NCBI RefSeq assembly: GCF_022548875.1
Contig: NZ_JAKZEW010000001.1
Location: forward strand, 124,264-188,263
Length of the DNA: 64,000 bases
Reading direction: 5' to 3'
Source of the DNA: Glycomyces sp. L485
GTDB taxonomy: Bacteria > Actinomycetota > Actinomycetes > Mycobacteriales > Micromonosporaceae
Shown here piece by piece: positions 42,653 through 50,069 of this stretch (the stretch's first letter is position 1; every line of letters starts with the position of its first letter). Position numbers and translations under genes: made by a program. The notes under the pieces were generated by a model that did no database searches, was not told the DNA's origin, and saw only the letters and a list, made by a program, of their open reading frames with translations.

Positions 42653-44155
42653 ATGGGCAAGCAGTTGCGGGTGAGCACCAGGAACGCGCGGTTCCAGCAG
42701 TGGGAGGCACTGCTCGCCAACAGGAAGAAGCGGAACCAGCTCGGCGGATTCCTGGTGCAGGGCGTGCGGCCGATCGATATGGCACTCGAGCACGGCTGGG
42801 AGTTCCTGGAGATCCTGTTCGACGCCGATCGGAAGCCGTCGGCCTGGGCCCAGGGAGTGCTGGAGGCGTGCCGAGCCGACCGGTACGCCGTCTCGCGGGA
42901 ACTCATGGCCGAGCTCGGGGAGAAGGACGACGAGGTGCCCGAACTGCTGGCCGTCGTCTCCCTGCCCGATCTCAGTCTCGGCAGCCTCGAGTTCGGACCG
43001 AACTTCCTGGGTGTGGCGTTCGACCGGCCCGGCAGCCCCGGGAATCTCGGGTCCTTGATCCGGTCCGCCGACGCCTTCGGGTCCGACCTCGTCATCACCA
43101 CCGGACACGGCGCAGACCCGTTCGATCCCCGCTCCGTGCGCGCCTCCACCGGCTCACTGTTCTCCACCCGCGTCGCCCACGTCGACCGCCCTCAGGACGT
43201 CGCCGCCTGGCTCGCGAGGCAGGCCGGCGAGCCGGTCCGCATGGTCGGCACCGACGAACACGGCGGCGGCGACCTCGCCGAATGCGACCTGACGCTCCCG
43301 ACACTGCTCGTCATCGGCCGCGAAGCCGACGGCATGTCACGCGCCTGGAAGGAGACTGTGGACACCATGGTCCGGATCCCGATCGGCGGCGCCGCCTCAT
43401 CGCTGAACGCCGCCGCGGCCGGCTCCATCGCGCTCTACGAGGCCGCCAGGCAGCGCTCCGGCCGCTCGTTAGCAGTTGGCCAGCACCTCGCCGGCAAACG
43501 CACGCCACGCCTGGGGCAGCACCTGCGGCCGCTCCCGCGGGGCCGCCTCCGCCGCAGCCCACAAGGCCGCCTCGGCCTCCAGCACCTCGACGCCCAGCAT
43601 GTAGCGCTCGATGAACTCCTTGCGGTGCTCCCGGCCGGGGAAGAAATACCCGCCTGCGGCGAACAGCGCCACATACGCCCGGTGCAGCCCGCCGGTCAGG
43701 ATCTCGGCCAGTTCCCATGGGTCCTCGGCGTCGCCGAGCCGTTTCGCGATCTCCTCGGCCTCGCGCTCGACGACGGTCCTCGCCGCGTCCGCGAGCGCCT
43801 GCGGGAACTCGGTCACGTCGGCGCGCGCCCGCGACCCCAGCTCGGAGTCGTCGGCCAGCAGCGAGCCCTCGGCGAAGCGCGCGATCACGTGCAGCGCCTC
43901 GTCGCCCGGCTGCTCCCAGCCCTCGCCGCGCATGAGGGCGGCGAGCAGCGTCTCGAACCGTTCGACGGTCAAATGCACCGCCTCGTCGTCGGCCTCGTCC
44001 GGGACCGTATCGGTCTCCCACACGCACACGAGTTCGGCGTCGTCGCCGAAGCCCGACAGCGCCGGGCCGTGCGCGTACGCGAATGCGAGTCGATCGTCGT
44101 CGTTCATTTCGGCGAGGACGTCGGTCGACAGTCTGAGAACCGCTTGAGGCAGTGA
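42653..44155 (+). CDS. SpoU/TrmH-family RNA methyltransferase with missing stop codon
   Basis: From ATG 42653 (AGGAGA upstream) the first about 272 residues are a complete SpoU-type 2'-O-ribose methyltransferase. The N-terminal substrate domain has ALLANRKKRNQLGGFLVQGV. The trefoil-knot SAM domain has FDRPGSPGNLGSLIRSADAF (motif 1 N-LGS-R), LLVIGREADGMSRAW (motif 2) and IPIGGAASSLNAAAAGSIAL (motif 3). The family end would be near 43470, but no in-frame stop occurs until 44155. The frame therefore runs antisense through the whole gene at 43469-44158, giving a 228-residue tail of shadow-like Arg/Leu-rich composition. Either the protein carries this tail or a stop was lost; at 43470-43472 a TAG exists one frame over. 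Confidence 0.8.
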   Translation: MGKQLRVSTRNARFQQWEALLANRKKRNQLGGFLVQGVRPIDMALEHGWEFLEILFDADRKPSAWAQGVLEACRADRYAVSRELMAELGEKDDEVPELLAVVSLPDLSLGSLEFGPNFLGVAFDRPGSPGNLGSLIRSADAFGSDLVITTGHGADPFDPRSVRASTGSLFSTRVAHVDRPQDVAAWLARQAGEPVRMVGTDEHGGGDLAECDLTLPTLLVIGREADGMSRAWKETVDTMVRIPIGGAASSLNAAAAGSIALYEAARQRSGRSLAVGQHLAGKRTPRLGQHLRPLPRGRLRRSPQGRLGLQHLDAQHVALDELLAVLPAGEEIPACGEQRHIRPVQPAGQDLGQFPWVLGVAEPFRDLLGLALDDGPRRVRERLRELGHVGARPRPQLGVVGQQRALGEARDHVQRLVARLLPALAAHEGGEQRLEPFDGQMHRLVVGLVRDRIGLPHAHEFGVVAEARQRRAVRVRECESIVVVHFGEDVGRQSENRLRQ

Positions 44156-44158
44156 CAT
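43469..44158 (-). CDS. Uncharacterised acidic protein
   Basis: 229 residues from ATG 44158, with strong third-position G/C in this frame, so this strand is the likelier coding strand for 43470-44158. It is acidic and helical. Its N-terminal segment LAFAYAHGPALSGFGDDAEL is faintly like a degenerate nucleotidyltransferase G-S...D pattern, but the catalytic Asp pair is not convincing. The C-terminal half holds ALFAAGGYFFPGREHRKEFI. There is no export signal. It converges on, and is wholly overlapped by, the read-through frame of the SpoU gene. Family not recognised. Confidence 0.6.
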   Translation of the reverse strand: MSLPQAVLRLSTDVLAEMNDDDRLAFAYAHGPALSGFGDDAELVCVWETDTVPDEADDEAVHLTVERFETLLAALMRGEGWEQPGDEALHVIARFAEGSLLADDSELGSRARADVTEFPQALADAARTVVEREAEEIAKRLGDAEDPWELAEILTGGLHRAYVALFAAGGYFFPGREHRKEFIERYMLGVEVLEAEAALWAAAEAAPRERPQVLPQAWRAFAGEVLANC

Positions 44159-44240
44159 ATATCCAGTGTGACTGCATTTCGCAATCCGTGTCCACCGGAC
44201 TCGAATGAATCTGCAGATGGTTCATGTCGGTTGCCGCCTA

Positions 44241-44246
44241 TAGCAT
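44241..44246 (+). promoter_or_regulatory. -10 TAGCAT of a leaderless promoter
   Basis: TAGCAT ends 6 nt before ATG 44253, supporting that codon over the GTG at 44247. Confidence 0.45.
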
Positions 44247-44252
44247 GTGCGG

Positions 44253-45386
44253 ATGGAGAAAACCAGCCGACGGACTCGGGAGTTCACACCAGGTGAGATC
44301 GCCGCCTGGCGCGCCCGTTCCCAACGGCTGTGGGGCGAGAAATGGCGCTCCCCGCTGGAGGCCTTCGCGCATCTGGGCGCGGTCCAGTCGCAGGAGTACC
44401 ACCCGTCGAAGCTCACGCCCGCGATGCGGACGGCCCCGGCCGACGGCGCGTTCGCCCCGGCCAGTGCCGTCGACGCGCTCATCGAGGACGGCACGGTGGT
44501 CCGCACCCACGTCCTGCGCACCACCTGGCACACCGTCCCGGCCACCGACCTGCGCATGATGCTGTCCGCCACCGCCGACCGAACCCTCCGGGTACTCGGC
44601 TCGATGACCCGCGGCCTCGGCCTAGACGAGCCCACCTTGGCGCGGTGCGACGAGATCCTCGCCGAAGGCACCGCACGCGGGAGGCACCTGACCCGGGACG
44701 AGGCCGCCGCCGAGCTCGCCGCGGCCGGGATCGAAGGCGCCACCGGGCAGCGGCTCGGCCACATCCTCATGCACGCCGAGTTCACCGCGGCGATCTGCTC
44801 GGGCGCGCCGAAGGGCAAGCAGCAGACCTACGCGAACTTCGACGAGCGCGTCCCGGCCGGGAGGATCGGCAGGGAGGACGCGATCCGGGAACTCGCCCGC
44901 CGGTTCTACGCCTCGCGCGGGCCGGCGACGCTGAAGGACTTCACGCGCTGGGCGAGCCTGACGGTCGCCGACGCGAAAGCCGCGATCGGCGACCTCGACC
45001 TCGAGTCGATCGAGATCGACGGCCGCATCTGCTACCTCGAAGGAGAGGCGCCCGCTCCGCGCGAGGACGGCCTCCCCGTCGTCGACTTCGTGCAGGGCTT
45101 CGACGAGATGATGTGCTCCTACACCGACACCAGGGACTGGGTGATCCACTCCTCGATCCCGCGCTCGGCCTTCCCCGAGCGCCCGCGCTTCAATTCCGCG
45201 ATCCTCCTCGACGGCCAGATCATCGGCCATTGGAAGGCCACGGTGCGCGCCAAGAAGGTGCAGATCGACTCCTACCGGCTGCGCGGCTTCACGGCCGCCG
45301 AGATCGCCGCGATGCGCCGAGGCGCCGACCGCCTCCGCGCCTGGTACGGCAAGGACGAGATGGAGCTCGGTCTCGACCATGCTTGA
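44253..45386 (+). CDS. Winged-helix DNA-binding-domain protein (HTH_42/AlkX-like)
   Basis: 377 residues. It belongs to the actinobacterial 'winged helix DNA-binding domain-containing protein' family. Signs are AAWRARSQRLWGEKWRSPLE, FAHLGAVQSQEYHPSKL, GTVVRTHVLRTTWHTVPATD (family hallmark T-W-H-x-V), the wHTH-like REDAIRELARRFYASRGPAT and DFTRWASLTVADAKAAIGDL, and a C-terminal FNSAILLDGQIIGHWKATV. Related proteins include glycosylase-like AlkX/YcaQ proteins that unhook DNA crosslinks, but the catalytic QxQ signature of YcaQ is not evident (AVQSQEY is close). Function is therefore unresolved. A strong terminator follows. Confidence 0.78.
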   Translation: MEKTSRRTREFTPGEIAAWRARSQRLWGEKWRSPLEAFAHLGAVQSQEYHPSKLTPAMRTAPADGAFAPASAVDALIEDGTVVRTHVLRTTWHTVPATDLRMMLSATADRTLRVLGSMTRGLGLDEPTLARCDEILAEGTARGRHLTRDEAAAELAAAGIEGATGQRLGHILMHAEFTAAICSGAPKGKQQTYANFDERVPAGRIGREDAIRELARRFYASRGPATLKDFTRWASLTVADAKAAIGDLDLESIEIDGRICYLEGEAPAPREDGLPVVDFVQGFDEMMCSYTDTRDWVIHSSIPRSAFPERPRFNSAILLDGQIIGHWKATVRAKKVQIDSYRLRGFTAAEIAAMRRGADRLRAWYGKDEMELGLDHA

Positions 45387-45403
45387 CGGCTCGCTCAAAG
45401 CAT

Positions 45404-45437
45404 GAGGGCCGCGGTCGGGTGTCCGACCGCGGCCCTC
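45404..45437 (+). terminator. Strong intrinsic terminator
   Basis: A perfect 15-bp G/C-rich stem (45404-45418 with 45423-45437) and 4-nt loop, followed by GTTT. It can serve both converging genes, the winged-helix gene on plus and DUF885 on minus. Confidence 0.85.
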
Positions 45438-45560
45438 GTTTCCGGGATTGTCAGGCGACTGAGTTCCTGCGGCGGCCGATCGTGACACGGAGCTGCGGTG
45501 GCAGGTCGCCCCTGCCGTCACCGGGGTACATGTCCGTGTCGCCCGAGGAGGTCGGCGGGA

Positions 45561-47249
45561 TCAGATGCGTTTGAGGGCGTCGGCGAAGGGCGCCAAGCCC
45601 ATCGAGCCGAGGTTCAGCGCGTCGGTGTGGAACTGCTTGAGGCTGAAGTCCGCGCTCTTGCGGGCCGCGTAGTCGTTGCGGGCGGCCATCCACAGGCGCT
45701 CGCCGACCTTGTACGACGGCGCCTGCCCGGCCCAGCCGAGGTAGCGGTTGCACTCGAACTGGAGCATGTCGTCCTCGATGCGGCAGTGCGCGCGCATGAA
45801 CTCGAACATCTTGTCCGCGTCCCACTGCTCGCCGGGCCGCCAGCCGAACGGGTTGTCCTCGGGGATCGCGAACTCGCAGTGCAGTCCGATGTCGACGACG
45901 ACGCGAGCGGCCCGGAACGCCTGCGCGTCGAGCATGCCGAGCTTCCCGGCCGGGTCGTCGTCGTAGTAGCCCAGCTCGTCCATGAGCCGCTCGGAGTACA
46001 GCGCCCAGCCCTCGGCGTGGCCGGAGGAGAAGATCATCGTGCGCTGGAAGCGGTTGAGCAGCTCAGAGCGCGCCTGCGTCTGTCCAATCTGGAGGTGGTG
46101 ACCGGGCACGCCCTCGTGGTAGACGGTCGTGACCTCGCGCCACTTCGCGAACGTCTCCTGCCCGCTCGGCACCGACCACCACATGCGGCCCGGGCGCGAG
46201 AAGTCCTCGCTGGGGCCGGTGTAGTAGATCGCCCCGTCCTCGGTCGGCGCGATCATGCACTCGATGCGGCGGATCTGCTCGGGGATGTCGAAGTGCTTGT
46301 CGGCGAGCTCGGCGACGGTGCGGTCAGCCAGCTCCTGCATCCAGTCGCGGAACGCCTCCTTGTCGGCGACGTTCTGCTCGGGGTCGGCGTCGAGTTGGGC
46401 GATCGCCTCTTCGAGCGTCGCGCCCGGCTTGATGGCCTCGGCCACGGCCGCCATCTCGCCCTCGATGCGCGCCAGCTCCTTCCAGCCCCACTCGTAGGTC
46501 TCGGCCAGGTCGACTTCGGCGCCGATGAAGTAGCGCGAGGCCCGCGAGTACCGGTCGCGTCCCACGGCGTCCTTCTCCGGCGCCTGCGGAGCGAGCTCCT
46601 CGCGCAGGAACTGGGCGAACTTCGTCGTCGCCGCCCGCGCCCAGGCCGCGCTGTTGCCCAAGTCGATCTTCAGCCTGCCTCGGGTGAGGGGCTCGCCGTC
46701 GACCGTGACGCGGCTGATCAGGCCCTGCCAGAAGTCGTCGCCGTTGGCGCCGTTCCAGTTGTCGCAGTGCTTGGCGACTTCGAGGACTTGCCGTTTGGAG
46801 GCGACGCGCCCGGCGGCGGCCTCGGAGCGCAGTGTCTCGGTGTACTGGGCGTAGGCCTTGGTGACGGCCGCGAGGCGCTTCGCGATGTTCTCGGCGGCCT
46901 GCTCGCCCTCGACGGGCATGAGATCGAAGATCTGACGCACACTGTGGACGCCGGAGGTCAGGACGTTGAGGGAGAGGTAGGCGTCGCCCGCGTCGTAGCG
47001 CTCGACCTCCAGCCGCAGCCGTTCGAGCATGGCCTCCTTGGCCACCCGCTCGCGCTCGTCGACCGGTTCGGCGGCCTCCGCGTCGGCGATGGCCCGGCGG
47101 GCCAACTCGGCCTCCTCCGCGATGCCGCCGGGCGAGAGGTCGTCGAGCAGGTGGTCAGAACCGGGCACACCCATGTAGGTGGCCATCATCGGGCTGCGCG
47201 CCAAGACGTCATCGACGTATTTGTCAGCGATCTGATCGATTTTTCTCAT
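45561..47249 (-). CDS. DUF885 family protein, probable metallopeptidase
   Basis: 562 residues, the usual DUF885 length. Family landmarks are VYHEGVPGHHLQIGQTQAR, an inverted HExxH-like site with HEGxPGHH, and FSSGHAEGWALYSERLMDEL, which supplies the downstream acidic ligand (GHxEGWALY). The N-terminal half is helical. DUF885 proteins resemble gluzincin-type carboxypeptidases, but their substrates are mostly unknown. It has no signal peptide and should be cytosolic. Its start overlaps the tyrA stop by 4 bp, making it the last gene of the groES-like/tyrA/DUF885 unit. Confidence 0.9.
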   Translation of the reverse strand: MRKIDQIADKYVDDVLARSPMMATYMGVPGSDHLLDDLSPGGIAEEAELARRAIADAEAAEPVDERERVAKEAMLERLRLEVERYDAGDAYLSLNVLTSGVHSVRQIFDLMPVEGEQAAENIAKRLAAVTKAYAQYTETLRSEAAAGRVASKRQVLEVAKHCDNWNGANGDDFWQGLISRVTVDGEPLTRGRLKIDLGNSAAWARAATTKFAQFLREELAPQAPEKDAVGRDRYSRASRYFIGAEVDLAETYEWGWKELARIEGEMAAVAEAIKPGATLEEAIAQLDADPEQNVADKEAFRDWMQELADRTVAELADKHFDIPEQIRRIECMIAPTEDGAIYYTGPSEDFSRPGRMWWSVPSGQETFAKWREVTTVYHEGVPGHHLQIGQTQARSELLNRFQRTMIFSSGHAEGWALYSERLMDELGYYDDDPAGKLGMLDAQAFRAARVVVDIGLHCEFAIPEDNPFGWRPGEQWDADKMFEFMRAHCRIEDDMLQFECNRYLGWAGQAPSYKVGERLWMAARNDYAARKSADFSLKQFHTDALNLGSMGLAPFADALKRI

Positions 47250-48220
47250 GAAGTGGACTTTACGCGAGGGCGCCGTACCATGGCGACCTCGTTGTCCTGG
47301 ATCGACTCCACCCAGCCGCCCGCCTCGCCGAGCGCCAGCAGACCATCGCGGGTGAGCTCCATCCGCTCGGGCTCGCCCGGCTCCGGCGGCCAGGAGGCGC
47401 GCAACTCGTTGGCCCGCGACAGCCAGCCCCGCAGCGAGCTGTCCCGGCCCGCCATGTCGGTCGCGGCGGACCGGCCGATCAAGGTCCGGGCCGCGTCCAT
47501 TGAGCGTTCGAACTCGCGCAGGGCCTCGAGGACTCCGAGCCTGTTCCCGGCCACCATCCCCTCGATCAGTTCGGGCGCGCTCGCCGCCACCCTGGTGGCG
47601 TCCCGGAACGACCCGGCCCCGAGCGTGCGGGTCAGCGGGTCTGCCGCGTTGAGCGTCAGCGCAGCTGCCACGATGTGCTCGATGTGCGAGGACTTGGCGA
47701 CGGCCGCGTCATGGGCGGCGGCGGTCGTCGGCACCACCGTCGCGCCGATCGCGATCCACAACCGGGCCAACGCGACCCAGTCGCGCAGCTTGGTGTCCTC
47801 CTCGATGCACAGCACCCATTTGCGGCCCGCGAACAGACCCGGCTCGGCCGAGGCGAATCCCGCCGTCTCCTTGCCCGCCATGGGGTGTCCACCGACGAAG
47901 CGCGCATGGCCGCGGAAGCGCCGGCGGACCGCGGCCTTCACGGACGCGACGTCGGTGATCAGCCCGCGGTACGTCTCGGCCGGCAGGACGTCCCGGGCGA
48001 CGGCCTCGACGTGCTCGTACGGGGTCGCCACGACCGCTATGTCGCTGTCGAGCAGTTCGGCGGGATCGGCGACCGCGGTGAACCTCCCGGCCACCGCCGC
48101 GCGCACGCCGGGGTCCGGGTCGTAGCCGATCACCTCGTGGTCCGAGCCGTGCATCTTCTCGCCTAGCGCGAGCGCCACGGACCCGCCGATGAGCCCCAGT
48201 CCCAGGACCGCGACGCGCAT
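47246..48220 (-). CDS. tyrA: Prephenate dehydrogenase
   Basis: 324 residues. The Rossmann start MRVAVLGLGLIGGSVALALG has the GxGxxG NAD(P) motif. LLDSDIAVVATPYEHVEAVA and YRGLITDVASVKAAVRRRFR follow, then the catalytic-His region RFVGGHPMAGKETAGFASAE. The helical C-terminal dimer domain includes AAVAKSSHIEHIVAAALTLN. It converts prephenate to 4-hydroxyphenylpyruvate in tyrosine synthesis. No ACT domain is visible, so feedback control by tyrosine would be through the active-site region. Overlaps DUF885 by 4 bp and its upstream neighbour by 1 bp. Confidence 0.92.
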   Translation of the reverse strand: MRVAVLGLGLIGGSVALALGEKMHGSDHEVIGYDPDPGVRAAVAGRFTAVADPAELLDSDIAVVATPYEHVEAVARDVLPAETYRGLITDVASVKAAVRRRFRGHARFVGGHPMAGKETAGFASAEPGLFAGRKWVLCIEEDTKLRDWVALARLWIAIGATVVPTTAAAHDAAVAKSSHIEHIVAAALTLNAADPLTRTLGAGSFRDATRVAASAPELIEGMVAGNRLGVLEALREFERSMDAARTLIGRSAATDMAGRDSSLRGWLSRANELRASWPPEPGEPERMELTRDGLLALGEAGGWVESIQDNEVAMVRRPRVKSTS

Positions 48221-48558
48221 TACAGGTACAACCCCGTGTCGCCGTCGTCGACGCGCTTGGCGGCCACGGCGTGGATGTCCCGCTCGCGCAGCAGGATGTA
48301 CATGTGGCCCTGCAGTTCGACCTCGGACTTGTCCTCGGGGTCGAACAGCACCCGGTCCCCGGCCTCGACCGAGCGGACCAGCGGGCCGACCCCGACGGCC
48401 TCGGCCCAGGCGAGTCGGCGCCCCATGACGGCGGTCGCGGGGATGACGATGCCGCCCGAGGAGCGGCGCTCGGATTCGGGATCCTGCCGCACCAGGAGCC
48501 GGTCGTGCAGCAGCCGGATCGGCAGCCCGGTCTCTGAGTCCAACGGTGTATCGGTCAC
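48220..48558 (-). CDS. GroES-like co-chaperonin family protein
   Basis: 112 residues from GTG 48558. The single GroES-type beta-barrel is recognisable by LPIRLLHDRLLVRQDPESER, a short mobile loop SGGIVIPATA, then AEAVGVGPLVRSVEAGDRVLF (family VG(x)G...GDxVlf) and HMYILLRERDIHAVAA. It is clearly divergent from canonical GroES and lies upstream of tyrA rather than next to groEL. This subfamily is typical of actinobacteria; its GroEL partnership is untested. The ribosome site is weak; a TAGGCT 8 nt upstream may indicate a near-leaderless start. Confidence 0.8.
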   Translation of the reverse strand: MTDTPLDSETGLPIRLLHDRLLVRQDPESERRSSGGIVIPATAVMGRRLAWAEAVGVGPLVRSVEAGDRVLFDPEDKSEVELQGHMYILLRERDIHAVAAKRVDDGDTGLYL

Positions 48559-48740
48559 AACGGATGAGCCTACCGCCTGCGTGTGCCGCTCGCTCCGCGC
48601 GAGCGGAGCCCGTTTGGGCTCGGCCACGCCCCGGTCAGTCTGTCCGGGTTCGCGCGGAGCCGGTACCGTACTGGAGACGTCACACCCGCGTCGGCGGCGA
48701 CGCTTGCGAAGCCGTGAACTTAGTGTTGTTTGGAGACAAG

Positions 48741-50069
48741 GTGAGCCGCTTCCGCCGAACCACCGAACGAGCGCGACGAATGTGGATCGGCATGCGCCTC
48801 AAACCGCACGCCGAACGCGCGGGGGACGGCCGCGACGAGGACGAGCCCGACATCCCCATGCCGTCCGCAGGCGACCTGCCCCCCGAGATCGCCGAGACCA
48901 ACGGTGAGGCCGACGAACCCCGATACGTCCCCACCGGCCTCGCAGTCGGCGCTGCCTGGTCCTGGCGCATGCTCGTCATCGCGATAGCCGTCGCGGCGGT
49001 GCTGTGGCTGCTCAGCCACGTCGCCGTAGTGGTCATCCCCATCGCGGTCTCGTTCCTGCTGGCGGCGATGCTCCAGCCCATGGCGGGCTGGCTGATCCGC
49101 CACGGCTGGAACAGGTCGCTGGCCTCGATCCTCGTACTCGTGGCCGGACTCGCCGTCGTCAGCGCCGTGTTGACATTCGTGGTGGACCAGTTCATCAGGG
49201 GCATTCCCGACTTCTACGAACAGATCACCGTGGGCCTGAGCCAAGCCCAAGAGTGGCTGGAGAGCGGCCCGTACGGACTCGACGGCGAGGACATGGCCGA
49301 GATCCTCGCCAACATGCAGACCAACATCGGTGACTGGTTCCGTGAGAACCAGGACACGCTCGTCCAGAGCGGCCTGGACATCGCCGGCTCGACCGCCTCG
49401 GGCCTCGGCTACTTCTTCACCGGTCTGTTCCTGGTGCTGTTCAGCACCTACTTCTTCATGCGCGACGGCCACAAGATCTGGCACTTCCTGACCGGCATGA
49501 TGCCGCGGGCCGCGCGCGAGCCGCTGCGCTACGCCGGCGGCGCCGGCTGGTCGACGCTCGTGCAGTACATGCGCACCATGGTGATCGTCGCCGCGGTCGA
49601 CGCGATCTTCATCGGCCTGGGCCTGTGGCTGCTCGACATCCCGCTCGCACTGCCGCTGGCGACGCTGGTGTTCCTCGGCGCGTTCGTCCCGATCGTCGGC
49701 GCCACGGTCTCCGGCGCCGTCGCCGTCGTCGTCGCCCTCGTCGGGACCGACAACGGCCTGGTGAACGCCCTGCTGGTGCTCGGCATCGTGCTGGTCGTCC
49801 AGCAGATCGAGTCGAACCTCCTGCAACCGGTCCTGATGAGCCGCGCGGTGAAGCTCCACCCGCTCGCGATCGTCCTGGCCGTCACCGGCGGCGGCTTCAC
49901 CTTCGGGATCGTCGGCGCCCTCATAGCCGTCCCGCTGCTGGCCATCGTCAACGGCACGGTCCGCGCGCTCAACCGCTTCAGGGCCAGGCAGCGCGAGATC
50001 GAGGCCCAGGAGTCCGACAGCGGCGAGGACTCGATCGACGCCGGCGAGGAGTCGGTGGAACGACGGTGA
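48741..50069 (+). CDS. AI-2E family transporter (PerM/TqsA-like)
   Basis: 442 residues from GTG 48741, chosen for GGAG 6 nt upstream. After an acidic N-terminus come eight predicted helices: WRMLVIAIAVAAVLWLLSHV, VVVIPIAVSFLLAAMLQPMA, ASILVLVAGLAVVSAVLTFV, then a large soluble loop (about 155-235), FTGLFLVLFSTYFFMRDGHK, and the conserved LVFLGAFVPIVGATVSGAVA and LVVQQIESNLLQPVLMSRAV. The family includes autoinducer-2 exporters and Na+/H+ antiporters; the substrate here is unknown. The stop overlaps the helicase start by 4 bp. Confidence 0.88.
   Translation: MSRFRRTTERARRMWIGMRLKPHAERAGDGRDEDEPDIPMPSAGDLPPEIAETNGEADEPRYVPTGLAVGAAWSWRMLVIAIAVAAVLWLLSHVAVVVIPIAVSFLLAAMLQPMAGWLIRHGWNRSLASILVLVAGLAVVSAVLTFVVDQFIRGIPDFYEQITVGLSQAQEWLESGPYGLDGEDMAEILANMQTNIGDWFRENQDTLVQSGLDIAGSTASGLGYFFTGLFLVLFSTYFFMRDGHKIWHFLTGMMPRAAREPLRYAGGAGWSTLVQYMRTMVIVAAVDAIFIGLGLWLLDIPLALPLATLVFLGAFVPIVGATVSGAVAVVVALVGTDNGLVNALLVLGIVLVVQQIESNLLQPVLMSRAVKLHPLAIVLAVTGGGFTFGIVGALIAVPLLAIVNGTVRALNRFRARQREIEAQESDSGEDSIDAGEESVERR

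Noticed and set aside
45498-48125. 875-codon plus frame over DUF885 and tyrA
   Set aside because: Shadow of the minus-strand genes, low-complexity Arg/Gly/Leu composition.
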